From Microbulbifer sp. YPW16 (lineage in GTDB: Bacteria > Pseudomonadota > Gammaproteobacteria > Pseudomonadales > Cellvibrionaceae): a stretch of 64,000 bases of DNA. The translations under genes were made by a program, and so were the position numbers. Under the pieces are notes generated by a model. It was not told where the DNA came from, made no database searches, and saw nothing but the letters and a program-made list of their open reading frames with translations. Below, piece by piece: positions 34,510 through 44,200 of the stretch (within the stretch, counting starts at the first letter, position 1; each line of letters opens with the position of its first letter). The DNA lies in assembly GCF_021290385.1 (NCBI RefSeq), contig NZ_CP089928.1, forward strand, positions 1,906,501 through 1,970,500. The letters are read 5' to 3'.

Positions 34510-37377
34510 TCAGCCGAGAATTTGCTGCCAGCTTGTTTGAACGGTCTTTCTTTCCGCTTCGAACTGGTCACCGTTAACAACTCCCGGCAGCTGTTGTAAT
34601 GCCAGGCGATGACCCTCAGATCGGTAGGCTTTGTAGGCGTCGATCATTTGTCCGGCTTGGTGGGCCGACATCAGGCCTGCCTCAATGAGGCTTTCGAGAA
34701 TGCGGATATTATCGGTGAACCGCACGATCGAGGGCGCCTTGTGCGCCCAGGCCAATGTGGAATATTGAACCAAAAACTCGATATCGACAATACCGCCCGG
34801 GCCCTGCTTGAGATCGAATTCCTGATCGTTGCTCTTATCGAGATGGGTGCGCATTTTATCGCGCATGGCCACCACTTCCTTACGCAGTTCCTGCTCATCG
34901 CGCCGCTCACAAAGCAACGCGTTGCGCAGCTCCCCGAAGTCATGGCAGAGCCGTTCACTGCCCGCCACCGGGCGCGCCCGCACCAGGGCCTGGTGCTCCC
35001 AGGTCCAGGCACTCTCGCGCTGGTACTTCTCGAACGCCGCCAGCGAGGTCACCAGCAGGCCGGAGTTACCGGAGGGCCGCAGGCGGGTATCCACCTCGTA
35101 CAGCGGGCCACTGAGGGTGCGGGTCTGCAGGATATGGATCAGGCGCTGGGCCAGGCGGGTATAGAAGCTCAGGCTGTCGATACTGCGCTCACCATCGGTC
35201 ATACCCTGGCCGTCGGCATCGTGCACGAACACGATATCCAGGTCGGACCCATGCCCAAGCTCCAGCCCACCCAGCTTGCCATAGGCGATGATCGCAAAGC
35301 GCATGTCCTCCACCGAGGCACCAGCGGGCACACCGTGCTTTTCCGTCACCTGGTGCCACGCCTGTTGCAGCGCCTGCTGCAGGATCGCCTCCGCCAGCCA
35401 GGTCAGGGAATCGCTGACCTTCATCAGTGGCAGGGCGCCGCTCACTTCCTGGGCGGCGATTCGCAGGCTCTGGCTCTGCTTGAAGTGGCGCAGGGCCTCC
35501 ATCTGTGCCTCGAGATCATCGCGATCCACGCGCAGCATTTCCCGGCGCAGCTCGTCGGCAATATCCTCTTTCGAGGCAGGCGCCAGCAGCCGGCGGGAAT
35601 CCAGCAGCTCGTCCAGCAGGATCGGGTGCCTGGCGAGCTGCTCGGCAATCCAGGGACTGGCGGCACACAGGCGCAGCAGCTGGGCCAGTACCGGCGGGTT
35701 TTCATTGACCAGCACCAGGTAGGCGCTGCGGCGCAGCACCGCACGCACCAGCGGCAGCACCCGCCGCAGCGCCAGCAGCGGCTCGGCTTCCTCTGCTGCC
35801 GCCGCCAGCAACAGCGGCATAAACTGGTCGAGGCGCTGCCGCGCCGCCGTGGGCAGGGCCGCAACGATACGGGCACCTCCCAGGTCCGCCAGCAATTCCA
35901 GGGCCTCTTGCTCCGGGGTAAAGCCTGCCTCGCGCAGGCTGGCGAGGTTCACTTCCTCGCTGTCGTCGGCGGTACAGGTTCCCCAGAGGCTCTGCCATTC
36001 CTCTGCGGCATCCGCCTCGGCAATTTCCTCGGGCGGTGCGATCACCTGGTCGAACTCGCGCTGGATGGTTGTGCGCGCTTCGAGCAGGGCCTGCTCCAGC
36101 CCCTCCCAGTCGCCGTAACCCAGGGCGAATGCCAGCCGCGCACGGGCCTCGTCGTCGCGCGGTAGCGTCTGCGTCTGCTGGTCGCGCTCCGCCTGCAGCC
36201 CGTGCTCCACCCGGCGCAGCAGCAGGTAGGCATCCGCCAGCTCTTCCGCCACCCCCTGCTCCAGGTGTCCCTCGCTCTCCAGGAGTGGCAGCAGGCGCAG
36301 CAGGTTGCGCTCCCGCAATGCCGGCTCGCGACCGCCACGGATCAGCTGGAACGACTGCACGATAAATTCAACCTCGCGGATGCCGCCACGCCCCAGCTTG
36401 ATATTGTCCGCCAGGCCGCGGGCGCGCACCTGCCGCTGGATTAGCGCCTTCATCTCGCGCAGGGCGTCGATGGCGCTGAAATCGATATAGCGCCGGTAGG
36501 TGAACGGCCGCAGCATTTCCATCAGTGCCGCGCCGATCTCCTCGTCGCCGGCGATCGGTCGAGCCTTCACCATGGCGAAGCGCTCCCACTCGCGCCCCTG
36601 GGTCTGGTAGTAATCCTCCAGTGCGGCGAAGTGGCTCACCAGCGGCCCGCTGTCCCCGTATGGGCGCAGGCGCATATCCACCCGGAATACAAAGCCATCG
36701 GCGCTGATCGCGTCGAGGGAGCGGATCAGGTTCTGGCCCAGGCGCTGGAAGAATTTCTGGTTTTCCACCGGGCGCTCACCGTCGGTTTCCCCCGGCTCCG
36801 GGTAGGCGAAAATCAGGTCGATATCCGAGGACAGGTTGAGCTCCCGCGCCCCCAACTTGCCCATCCCCAGCACCACCATCGACTGCGCATTGCCGTCGCC
36901 GTCCCGCGGTTCACCATAGCGCGCCGCCAGCTGGCGGTGGTGCCAGGCCAGGCCCACCCGGGTGCAGGTTTCTGCCAGGTCGGTCAGGCGGCCACAGACA
37001 CGGGGAATATCCCACTGCCCGGCGAAGTCACGCCAGATCACCTCGGCAATCACGCGATTGCGCAGGCGGCGCAGGCTCCGGTCCAGCCCTGCGTCGTCGG
37101 CGGCGTCATCCAGCCCGGATTCGTCCAGGCCCAGGTCGTCCCGGCCCAGCAGCTCCGGCAGGAGTTCTGGTACGCGGCAGCACTGGTCGAGGAAAAAGTC
37201 GGACCCCACAAAGGCCCGGCAGACTGCCTGCTGCAGGGTCTCACTGTCCGCCATGGCCTCCTCGGCCCGGGCAAGGGCGGACTCGCCTGCGGCGTCGGCC
37301 CAGCGCTGCCAGCGCTCGCGAAACAGTGGCTGCAGGGCGTCGGGGCACAGTCGGGCATCGGCCATGGGAAGTCTCAT
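34510..37377 (-). CDS. glnE: Glutamine synthetase adenylyltransferase / adenylyl-removing enzyme
   Basis: GlnE adds and removes AMP on glutamine synthetase in response to PII signals. The 955 residues fit the family. The N-terminal deadenylylase half has the nucleotidyltransferase motif LNLSSDIDLIFAYPE, and the C-terminal adenylylase half has the second copy, LELGHGSDLDIVFVHDAD. Other markers are GGIREVEFIVQSFQLIRGG and the C-terminal GPGGIVDIEFLVQYSTL repeat of that block. Starts at 37377 or 37365 are both possible (MRLPMADAR). It lies between ilvE and a GspE-like ATPase gene on the same strand. Confidence 0.96.
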   Translation of the reverse strand: MRLPMADARLCPDALQPLFRERWQRWADAAGESALARAEEAMADSETLQQAVCRAFVGSDFFLDQCCRVPELLPELLGRDDLGLDESGLDDAADDAGLDRSLRRLRNRVIAEVIWRDFAGQWDIPRVCGRLTDLAETCTRVGLAWHHRQLAARYGEPRDGDGNAQSMVVLGMGKLGARELNLSSDIDLIFAYPEPGETDGERPVENQKFFQRLGQNLIRSLDAISADGFVFRVDMRLRPYGDSGPLVSHFAALEDYYQTQGREWERFAMVKARPIAGDEEIGAALMEMLRPFTYRRYIDFSAIDALREMKALIQRQVRARGLADNIKLGRGGIREVEFIVQSFQLIRGGREPALRERNLLRLLPLLESEGHLEQGVAEELADAYLLLRRVEHGLQAERDQQTQTLPRDDEARARLAFALGYGDWEGLEQALLEARTTIQREFDQVIAPPEEIAEADAAEEWQSLWGTCTADDSEEVNLASLREAGFTPEQEALELLADLGGARIVAALPTAARQRLDQFMPLLLAAAAEEAEPLLALRRVLPLVRAVLRRSAYLVLVNENPPVLAQLLRLCAASPWIAEQLARHPILLDELLDSRRLLAPASKEDIADELRREMLRVDRDDLEAQMEALRHFKQSQSLRIAAQEVSGALPLMKVSDSLTWLAEAILQQALQQAWHQVTEKHGVPAGASVEDMRFAIIAYGKLGGLELGHGSDLDIVFVHDADGQGMTDGERSIDSLSFYTRLAQRLIHILQTRTLSGPLYEVDTRLRPSGNSGLLVTSLAAFEKYQRESAWTWEHQALVRARPVAGSERLCHDFGELRNALLCERRDEQELRKEVVAMRDKMRTHLDKSNDQEFDLKQGPGGIVDIEFLVQYSTLAWAHKAPSIVRFTDNIRILESLIEAGLMSAHQAGQMIDAYKAYRSEGHRLALQQLPGVVNGDQFEAERKTVQTSWQQILG

Positions 37378-37430
37378 CGTTAGAATGCTTCAGGTAGAAA
37401 GTCTTGCAGAAATCCCTGTGCGGGCATGTA

Positions 37431-39218
37431 TCAGAAGGCGATATCCGGCGGCGGTGCCACCCGCAGCACCTCGGAAACGGTGGTGATCCCCGCCGCCACC
37501 TTGCGCGCCCCGGAGAGTCGCAGGCTGTTCATGCCCTCGCGCATGGCGCGATGGCGTACCTGCTGCAGGTCGCAGTCATGGGTCACCAGGGCCTGGATGG
37601 CTTCACTGAACGGCAGGATCTCGTAGATGCCCTGGCGACCGCGATAGCCGGTATTGCGACACTCCAGGCAGCCTTCGGGACGATAAACGGTTTCCGGGCG
37701 CGGCGCCTTCCAGGGGCGGGTCAGCGCCAGCCAGTCTTCCTCGCTCACCGTATCCGGCTGCTTGCACGCGGGACACAGGGTACGCACCAGGCGCTGCGCC
37801 ATTACCCCCAGCACGGTGGACTTCAGCAGGTAGTGGGGCAGGCCCAGGTCCAGCAGGCGCGTAACGGCAGTGGGCGCATCGTTGGTATGCAGGGTGGAAA
37901 TCACCAGGTGCCCGGTCAGGGCCGCCTGTACCGCCATCTGGGCAGTCTCCAGGTCACGGATCTCACCCACCATGATGATATCCGGGTCCTGGCGCATCAG
38001 CGTGCGGATGCCGGCGGCAAAGTCCAGGCCGATACTGTGGTGTACCTGAGTCTGGTTGAAGGTCTCCTCCACCATCTCGATCGGGTCCTCGATGGTGGAG
38101 ACATTCACCTCGCTGGTGGCCAGTTGCTTGAGGCCGGTATACAGGGTGGTGGTCTTGCCCGAGCCGGTGGGGCCGGTAACCAGTACGATGCCGTTGGGGC
38201 GCCCCAGCATGGCCTGCCAGCGCGCCAGGTCCTCGCCCCCCAGGCCCAGGTCGCTGTAGGAGCGGGCCAGCACCTCGGGGTCGAAGATCCGCATTACCAG
38301 CTTCTCGCCGAAGGCCGTGGGCAGGGTGGACAGGCGCAGCTCCACCTCGCTGCCATCGGGGCGCTTGGTCTTGATCCGGCCGTCCTGGGGCTTGCGTTTC
38401 TCCGCCACATTCATCCGGCCGAGAATCTTCAGGCGGCTGGTGACGGCGGCATTCACCTGGTCGGGAAACTCGTGGATCGGGTGCAGCACCCCGTCGATAC
38501 GGAAGCGGATACGGGCCATCTCGCGGCGCGGCTCGATATGGATATCACTGGCCCGCTGGTCGAAGGCATGCTGCAGCAGCCAGTCGACGATATTGACGAT
38601 ATGCTGGTCGTTGGCCTCGGGGTCCTTGAGGTTACCCAGTTCCAGCAGCTGCTCGAAGTTGCCGGCGCCGGAGCTGCCCTTGAGGCCACTGGCGCCGGAG
38701 ATGGAGCGGGACAGCGAATAGAACTCCACACAGTAGCGCTGGATGTCCGCCGGGTCCGCCACCACCCGGCGCACGCTGCGACCACTGGTGTGTTCCAGCT
38801 GGTCCTCCCAGCCGGCGGTGAAGGGCTGGGCCGTGGCCACCAGCAGGCTGTCCTTGTTTGCCTCCACACAGAGGATTTCGTGGCGCTTGGCGAACTGGAA
38901 GCTCATCACCTCGGTCACCGACGCCACGTTAATCTTGAGCGGGTCGATATGGTAGACACTGTGGCCGGCACTCTCCGCCAGCCAGTCCGTGAGCACTGCC
39001 GCCGAGAGCACTTTGCCCGGGACCTGGCGGTTCTCCAGTTCACAGCTGGCGATATAGCTGAGCGGGTGCATCTGGGCCTGCTCGGCGCTGCGCGGCGTGC
39101 CGATCAGGCGGTTGGCGTCCTCGCGGCTCACCAGCCCCTGTTCCACCAGGTCCTCCAGCAACCCCCGCAGGTCCAGGATCCGGTCCGCCATTTTTCCCGC
39201 CACTTTTCCCGACGCCAT
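37431..39218 (-). CDS. GspE/PilB-family secretion ATPase
   Basis: This 595-residue cytoplasmic hexameric-type ATPase belongs to the type II secretion/type IV pilus assembly group. The N-terminal N1/N2-like region is followed by the N2E core: DIHIEPRREMARIRFRIDG, the Walker A GPTGSGKTTT (about residue 350), the Asp box FNQTQVHHSIGLDFAAGIR, Walker B PDIIMVGEIRD, and the His box ALTGHLVISTLHTND. A four-Cys zinc site (CPACKQ, CLECRNTGY) is present near residues 485-530, as in GspE and PilB. No gsp or pil genes flank it, so it is an orphan beside glnE; its partner machinery is elsewhere. Confidence 0.92.
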   Translation of the reverse strand: MASGKVAGKMADRILDLRGLLEDLVEQGLVSREDANRLIGTPRSAEQAQMHPLSYIASCELENRQVPGKVLSAAVLTDWLAESAGHSVYHIDPLKINVASVTEVMSFQFAKRHEILCVEANKDSLLVATAQPFTAGWEDQLEHTSGRSVRRVVADPADIQRYCVEFYSLSRSISGASGLKGSSGAGNFEQLLELGNLKDPEANDQHIVNIVDWLLQHAFDQRASDIHIEPRREMARIRFRIDGVLHPIHEFPDQVNAAVTSRLKILGRMNVAEKRKPQDGRIKTKRPDGSEVELRLSTLPTAFGEKLVMRIFDPEVLARSYSDLGLGGEDLARWQAMLGRPNGIVLVTGPTGSGKTTTLYTGLKQLATSEVNVSTIEDPIEMVEETFNQTQVHHSIGLDFAAGIRTLMRQDPDIIMVGEIRDLETAQMAVQAALTGHLVISTLHTNDAPTAVTRLLDLGLPHYLLKSTVLGVMAQRLVRTLCPACKQPDTVSEEDWLALTRPWKAPRPETVYRPEGCLECRNTGYRGRQGIYEILPFSEAIQALVTHDCDLQQVRHRAMREGMNSLRLSGARKVAAGITTVSEVLRVAPPPDIAF

Positions 39219-39385
39219 GGGACAACCCCTTCATCTATATTCTTGTCTGTGCCCGATCGCGCATTGTAGCGGCAAGCCGCCGCCGTGACAGTGCACCAAT
39301 CCCCCTGAAAGTACCGGATTACCCCGCACGGGCCAAGTTGGGGTACCATGCCGCCCGTTTCGCACCCTGAGCCAAGGAGCTACCC

Positions 39386-40063
39386 ATGCCCCTGTCCAAT
39401 ATCGCCAACCTGTTTGGCCGCTCCCCGATCAAGCCGATCAAGGAGCACATGGCCAAGGCCCACGAGGCCTCGGCAGACCTGGTTCCCTTCTTCGAGGCCC
39501 TGATGAAGGGCGACCTGGTCGAAGCGGAGGAAGTGCAGAAGCGCATTTCCACCAGTGAGAACCAGGCCGATGACATCAAGCGCGACCTGCGCCTGCACCT
39601 GCCGGACAGCCTGTTTATGCCGGTATCCCGCTCGGACCTGCTGGAGCTGTTGCACGCCCAGGACGAGGTGGCCAATACCGCCCAGGACATCGCCGGGCTG
39701 GCCGTCGGCCGCAAGATGCAGATTCCCGCGCCACTGCAGGTACAGATGAAGACCTTTGTCGACAGCGCCGTGGCCACCTCGGCCCAGGCCCTGCGCGCCA
39801 TCAACGAGCTCGACGAGCTGCTGGAGAGCGGCTTTGCCGGGCGCGAGGTGGACATCGCCCAGCGCATGACCGAGGAGCTGGATGACCTGGAGCGCAAGTC
39901 GGACAAGCTAGAAGTGGAAATCCGCGCCGCACTGTTCGATATCGAAAAAGACCTGCCGCCGGTGGACGTGATCTTCCTGTATCGCGTCATCGAGTGGATT
40001 GGCGACCTGGCCGACAAATCCCACAGCGTGGGTAATCGCCTGCAATTGCTGTTAGCACGCTAA
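39386..40063 (+). CDS. DUF47 (PhoU-like) phosphate transport accessory protein
   Basis: This 225-residue helical protein is of the TIGR00153/DUF47 family, related to PhoU. It begins PLSNIANLFGRSPIKPIKEH and continues in four-helix-bundle style with acidic metal-binding helices (STSENQADDIKRDLRLHL, LLELLHAQDEVANTAQDIAG, ERKSDKLEVEIRAALFD). It stands 13 bp upstream of the PiT transporter gene, and this pair is a common arrangement in which the DUF47 protein regulates the transporter. The product is soluble, with no signal peptide. Confidence 0.92.
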   Translation: MPLSNIANLFGRSPIKPIKEHMAKAHEASADLVPFFEALMKGDLVEAEEVQKRISTSENQADDIKRDLRLHLPDSLFMPVSRSDLLELLHAQDEVANTAQDIAGLAVGRKMQIPAPLQVQMKTFVDSAVATSAQALRAINELDELLESGFAGREVDIAQRMTEELDDLERKSDKLEVEIRAALFDIEKDLPPVDVIFLYRVIEWIGDLADKSHSVGNRLQLLLAR

Positions 40064-40076
40064 GGGGGGTAGTACC

Positions 40077-41351
40077 GTGGAAGTTATTAGCCAGTACGGC
40101 AGCATCCTGCTGATTCTCGCCTGCGTTTTCGGGTTCTTCATGGCCTGGGGCGTAGGTGCCAACGACGTTGCCAATGCCATGGGCACGTCCGTGGGCTCGC
40201 GCGCCCTGACCATCAAACAGGCGATCCTGATCGCCATGGTGTTCGAGTTTGCCGGCGCCTACCTGGCCGGTGGAGAAGTTACCTCTACCATCCGCAAGGG
40301 CATCATCGATTCGGACATTTTCGCCGAGCAACCGGAGTTGCTGGTTTACGGCATGCTCTCGGCACTGCTGGCCGCGGGCACCTGGTTGCTGATCGCCAGC
40401 ATCCTGGGCTGGCCCGTGTCCACCACCCATTCCATCGTCGGCGCCATTGTCGGTTTCTCCGCTGTGGGTATCTCGGTAGACGCCGTGGCCTGGGGCAAGG
40501 TGGGCAGCATCGTCGCCAGCTGGGTGGTGTCACCGGTACTCGCCGGCACCATCTCATTCCTGCTGTTCCGCAGTGTGCAGCGCCTGATCCTCAACACCGA
40601 GGACCCGTTCGGCAACGCCAAGCGCTATATCCCCATCTACATGTTCGCCGTGGGCTGGATGATCGCCATGGTCACCCTGACCAAGGGCCTGAAGCATGTA
40701 TTCAAGGATCTCAATATCGAGCTGAACTTCCTGCAGGACGCCGGCATCGCCGCCCTCGTCGGCCTGGTGGTAATGGGCCTTGGTATCGTGATGCTCAAGC
40801 GCATCAAGCGCGACCCGGAGCGCGAGCGCGAGAACCGCTTCGCCAACGTGGAGCGGGTCTTCGCCATCCTGATGATCTTCACCGCCTGTGCCATGGCCTT
40901 CGCGCACGGCTCCAACGACGTGGCCAATGCCGTCGGCCCGCTGGCGGCGGTGGTCAATACCGTGCAGATGGGCGCGGTCACCGCCAAGGCCACCATGCCC
41001 TCCTGGATCCTGCTGCTCGGTGGTGCGGGTATCGTGGTGGGCCTGGCCACCTATGGCTTCAAGGTGATGGCCACCATCGGCCGCAAGATCACCGAGCTGA
41101 CCCCGAGCCGCGGTTTCGCCGCCGAGCTGGGGGCCGCCGCCACCGTGGTACTGGCCTCGGGTACCGGCCTGCCGATTTCCACCACCCACACCCTGGTGGG
41201 CGCGGTACTGGGCGTTGGCCTGGCGCGGGGTATCGGCGCGCTGAACCTGCGCATGATCACCACGATCGCCGCGTCCTGGGTAGTTACCCTGCCCGCCGGC
41301 GCCGGTATCGCCATCCTGTTTTTCTTCTTCTTCAAGGGCGTATTTGGCTAG
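40077..41351 (+). CDS. PiT-family inorganic phosphate transporter
   Basis: This 424-residue inner membrane protein transports phosphate with protons or metal ions. The two inverted repeat signatures of the family are present: FMAWGVGANDVANAMGTSVG near the N-terminus and FAHGSNDVANAVGPLAAV in the second half, plus the two LPISTTHTLVGAVLG/WPVSTTHSIVGAIVG blocks. About ten membrane helices are visible. The start is GTG at 40077, with gggggg upstream. It is coupled with the DUF47 gene and followed by an intrinsic terminator. Low-affinity phosphate uptake is the expected role. Confidence 0.94.
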   Translation: MEVISQYGSILLILACVFGFFMAWGVGANDVANAMGTSVGSRALTIKQAILIAMVFEFAGAYLAGGEVTSTIRKGIIDSDIFAEQPELLVYGMLSALLAAGTWLLIASILGWPVSTTHSIVGAIVGFSAVGISVDAVAWGKVGSIVASWVVSPVLAGTISFLLFRSVQRLILNTEDPFGNAKRYIPIYMFAVGWMIAMVTLTKGLKHVFKDLNIELNFLQDAGIAALVGLVVMGLGIVMLKRIKRDPERERENRFANVERVFAILMIFTACAMAFAHGSNDVANAVGPLAAVVNTVQMGAVTAKATMPSWILLLGGAGIVVGLATYGFKVMATIGRKITELTPSRGFAAELGAAATVVLASGTGLPISTTHTLVGAVLGVGLARGIGALNLRMITTIAASWVVTLPAGAGIAILFFFFFKGVFG

Positions 41352-41374
41352 CCATAGAAGCGGCAAGACGGTAC

Positions 41375-41409
41375 AAAAGGGGGAGTCGGGTAACCGGCTC
41401 CCCTTTTTT
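41375..41409. terminator. Intrinsic terminator after phosphate transporter
   Basis: A ggggagtcgg/ccggctcccc stem (one G-T pair, three- to four-base loop) is followed by six T residues, about 30 bp after the transporter stop codon. A-rich sequence on the left side could make it act on the other strand too. Confidence 0.85.
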
Positions 41410-41456
41410 GTGCCGGTACCGCGCCCACTGAACCAATAATCGAGAAAGGAATTTCG

Positions 41457-42254
41457 ATGCAACTCCCCATCTACCAGGCAGATGCCTTCACCTCCCAGCT
41501 GTTTGGCGGCAACCCCGCGGCACTGGTGCCGCTGCAGCAATGGCTCGCCGACGATGTCCTGCAGGCCATCGCCGCGGAAAACAACCTGGCGGAGACCGCC
41601 TTTACCGTACCCAGCGGGCGCGGCTACGAGCTGCGCTGGTTTACCCCCGCCGTGGAGGTGCCCCTGTGCGGCCACGCCACCCTGGCCAGCGCCCACCTGC
41701 TGTGGACCGAGCTGGGCTGCCTGGAGGAGGAGATCCGCTTTTTCACCCGCAGTGGCGAACTGCGCGTGCGTCGTGAGGGCGAGCTGATTGCGATGGATTT
41801 TCCCGCCCAGGGCACCCGGCCGGTCGAAGTACAGCAGTCTTTTGCCGAGGCTTTCGGCATCGGCCCCCGCCGTGCCGCAACCGAGACCCGGGAGGGCGGC
41901 AAGCTGGTGCTGGAGTTTGACAGCGCCGAGCAGGTGGCGAGCCTGTCACCGGACTTTGCCAGGGTAGTGCCCCTGTCCGCGGACGGGGTGATCTGCACGG
42001 CCGTGGGAGAGCCGCTCGGCTGTGATTTCGCCAGTCGCTTTTTTGCCCCGGGAATCGGTATTGACGAGGACCCGGTCACGGGTTCTGCACACACGGTCCT
42101 CACCCCCTACTGGGCGGAGAGGCTCGACCAGACCCGCTTCCGCGCCCTGCAGCTATCCCCCCGGGGCGGCGAGCTGGAGTGCGAGCTGAACGGGGACCGG
42201 GTGCTGTTACGGGGCGCGGCAGTGACCTACCTGCGCGGCCAGATCAGCCTGTAA
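41457..42254 (+). CDS. PhzF-family isomerase/epimerase
   Basis: The 265-residue cytoplasmic enzyme has the two-lobed PhzF/diaminopimelate-epimerase fold. Family signatures are YQADAFTSQLFGGNPAALV at the start, NNLAETAF with the catalytic Glu46, LRWFTPAVEVPLCGHATLASA, and in the second lobe DEDPVTGSAHTVL. The ordinary members are of uncertain substrate; only true PhzF makes phenazines, and no phenazine genes are nearby. The ATG at 41457 follows an aaagga ribosome binding site. It converges with the M24 peptidase gene only six bases away. Confidence 0.92.
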   Translation: MQLPIYQADAFTSQLFGGNPAALVPLQQWLADDVLQAIAAENNLAETAFTVPSGRGYELRWFTPAVEVPLCGHATLASAHLLWTELGCLEEEIRFFTRSGELRVRREGELIAMDFPAQGTRPVEVQQSFAEAFGIGPRRAATETREGGKLVLEFDSAEQVASLSPDFARVVPLSADGVICTAVGEPLGCDFASRFFAPGIGIDEDPVTGSAHTVLTPYWAERLDQTRFRALQLSPRGGELECELNGDRVLLRGAAVTYLRGQISL

Positions 42255-42260
42255 CCGGCT

Positions 42261-43532
42261 TCAGGCCAGCTCGCCCAGCGGGGAGGCAATGCTCTCGGGG
42301 GGACGGGTGAACCAGGCCGGGCCGTCCTCTGTCATGTACAGGCAGTCCTCGAGGCGCACACCGAATTCACCCGGCAGGTACAGGCCCGGCTCATTGGAAA
42401 AGCACATTCCCGGTGCCAGCGGTGTGGACTCCCCGCGCACGAAATTGATCGGCTCATGGCCTTCCATGCCGATGCCGTGCCCGGTGCGGTGGGAAAGCCC
42501 CGGCAGGCGGTAGTCGGGGCCGAAGCCGCTTTTGCGGTAGAAGTCGCGCACAGCGTCATCCACCCGTCCGGCCGGCTCGCCGATCCTGGCCGCGGCAAAC
42601 GCCACATCCTGGCCCTCGCGCACCAGTTGCCAGATGCGCTGCTCCTTTTTACCGGGCTCGCCGTAGACGAAGGTGCGGGAGATATCTGACTGGTAGCCCT
42701 CGACACTGCAACCGCAGTCCATCAGCACGATCTGTCCCTCGCGGATTTTCTGGGGCTGGTCGGTACCGTGGGGATAGGCGCTGGCCTCGCCAAACAGGGC
42801 CATGGTCCAGGCATCGGTGCCGCCATAGGCCGCCTGTGCCTCGCGCATCAGGCGATTGACGTCGGCCGGCGTCATGCCCGGCTCCAGCTGGCGGTAAACC
42901 TGGCCATAGGCCGCCAGGGTAATCTCGTTGGCCTTTTTCATCAGGGCCAGCTCAGCGGGGCTCTTGATCATGCGACAGCCGCGCGTCACCGGGTCGGCAC
43001 TGGCCAGGGCGAAACCCGGCGCTGCCGCACGGATACCATCCGCCACGAACCAGCGCACCGAGGCCTCCATACCGATGCGGCCGGACTTCAGTTTGCGATC
43101 CCGGAGGAAGCCTGCCACCTGCACAAACGGGCTCTCGTGCTCGTGCCAGGTGCGCACGTCCTCGCCGAAGGTCATGGATTCCCGAACCGAAGGCTCTTCG
43201 AAAAACGGCGTGACCACACCGATCTCGCCATCGCGGGGAATGATCACACAGGTCAGCCGCTCCGAGCGCCACCAGCGGATGCCGGTGAAATAGCGCATGG
43301 CCGCGCCCGGCTCGAGGATAACCGCATCAATTTTGAACTTGCCCATCAACTCCTGGGCCCGCGCTATGCGGGCGCGGCGCTCGGCGACGGTGATCGGCTG
43401 GACATCACCGGTCAGGGGCTCAATCTTATCTTTCGGGGAACTGCTTGTGGATTGGCTGGCCGCGCGCAGTGGCAGGGCCGGTGCCACTGCGAGCATTGCG
43501 GCGGATTTCAGTAACTGGCGTTTTGTCGGCAT
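42261..43532 (-). CDS. Exported M24-family metallopeptidase (Xaa-Pro type)
   Basis: This 423-residue protein starts at the ATG at 43532 with a signal sequence (TKRQLLKSAAMLAVAPALPLRA), so it should act in the periplasm; the frame from 43574 adds 14 residues ahead of the signal. The signal has a KRQ rather than a twin-Arg core. The C-terminal pita-bread domain has the metal ligands in order: VLMDCGCSVEGYQSDISRTF (two Asp), THGIGMEGHE-like GHGIGMEGHE (His), SNEPGLYLPGEFGVRLEDCL (two Glu). The N-terminal creatinase-like half is present. Dipeptidase or prolidase activity on imported peptides is the likely role. Confidence 0.92.
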   Translation of the reverse strand: MPTKRQLLKSAAMLAVAPALPLRAASQSTSSSPKDKIEPLTGDVQPITVAERRARIARAQELMGKFKIDAVILEPGAAMRYFTGIRWWRSERLTCVIIPRDGEIGVVTPFFEEPSVRESMTFGEDVRTWHEHESPFVQVAGFLRDRKLKSGRIGMEASVRWFVADGIRAAAPGFALASADPVTRGCRMIKSPAELALMKKANEITLAAYGQVYRQLEPGMTPADVNRLMREAQAAYGGTDAWTMALFGEASAYPHGTDQPQKIREGQIVLMDCGCSVEGYQSDISRTFVYGEPGKKEQRIWQLVREGQDVAFAAARIGEPAGRVDDAVRDFYRKSGFGPDYRLPGLSHRTGHGIGMEGHEPINFVRGESTPLAPGMCFSNEPGLYLPGEFGVRLEDCLYMTEDGPAWFTRPPESIASPLGELA

Positions 43533-43693
43533 GGGGATATTTCCTGACAGAGTCGGCGACGGGGCCCTGACCACTGCTTTTATCGCAAAGCCAGTACGGC
43601 GTAATCGCCCTTGGGATCAGGAAAACACTTTAGCCCTTTTCGGCCCCGAAAAACATTGGAACGCCAGTTTCCGGTTCACCCCCGGCAACCGCA

Positions 43694-44158
43694 CTACCAG
43701 TAGTGGTAGTGCAGCTGTTCATTTTTGTGGGGACCGTGGATCTGCCAGATCAATTCCAGCTGTCCTTTCCTCAGCAACAGCTGCGCGGTATAGGTGTCCG
43801 CGCCGCACAGGTGTGGCTGCACCTCACGGAATCCATGTTCGGTGACCGGTTGCAACTCGAACAGCAGCACCGGCTCGCTGCGGCGGAGGTGCTCCAGCCG
43901 CAGGGAACCGGGCAACCGCGTCCAGCGATAACAGTTTTGCATATCCAGTTCACGGCCGTCGCTGCTGGTAAATCGGGCCCGCTCGCGAAACAATATCCGG
44001 CTATCGTCGCGTTCGGCGGCCACACTGCCGCGCGCGTGGCCGCGCCAGTCGGTTGCCGAGCCGGGACCATTACTGGCGGTGAAACTGAATTCGGATATTT
44101 TGGCCAGGCGCTCCCACAGGCTGTCGATGGCCCGGGACGCCCCGTTATTTACTGACAA
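43694..44158 (-). CDS. DUF6314-like protein
   Basis: This 154-residue soluble protein probably belongs to DUF6314: it has the beta-rich flow (ERARFTSSDGRELDMQNCYR, LPGSLRLEHLRRSEPVLLF) and the family-like C-terminus WQIHGPHKNEQLHYHY. The start is a TTG at 44158 with aaaggtg a few bases upstream. It diverges from the EamA transporter gene with a 42-bp gap, so promoters must be compressed there. Its function is unknown; the family link is my recollection of the domain pattern and moderate in strength. Confidence 0.72.
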   Translation of the reverse strand: MSVNNGASRAIDSLWERLAKISEFSFTASNGPGSATDWRGHARGSVAAERDDSRILFRERARFTSSDGRELDMQNCYRWTRLPGSLRLEHLRRSEPVLLFELQPVTEHGFREVQPHLCGADTYTAQLLLRKGQLELIWQIHGPHKNEQLHYHYW

Positions 44159-44200
44159 AATTCACCTTTCAATAACAATGCTATTTACCCGGTCGATGCC

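Noticed and set aside
37404-39269. 621-codon plus-strand open frame opposite the GspE-like gene
   Set aside because: The minus strand encodes a full secretion ATPase with Walker motifs; the antisense product is His/Gly/Gln-rich noise typical of shadow frames.
41457-42254. Phenazine biosynthesis gene
   Set aside because: PhzF-family membership is clear, but no other phz genes are nearby, so a phenazine pathway is not supported.
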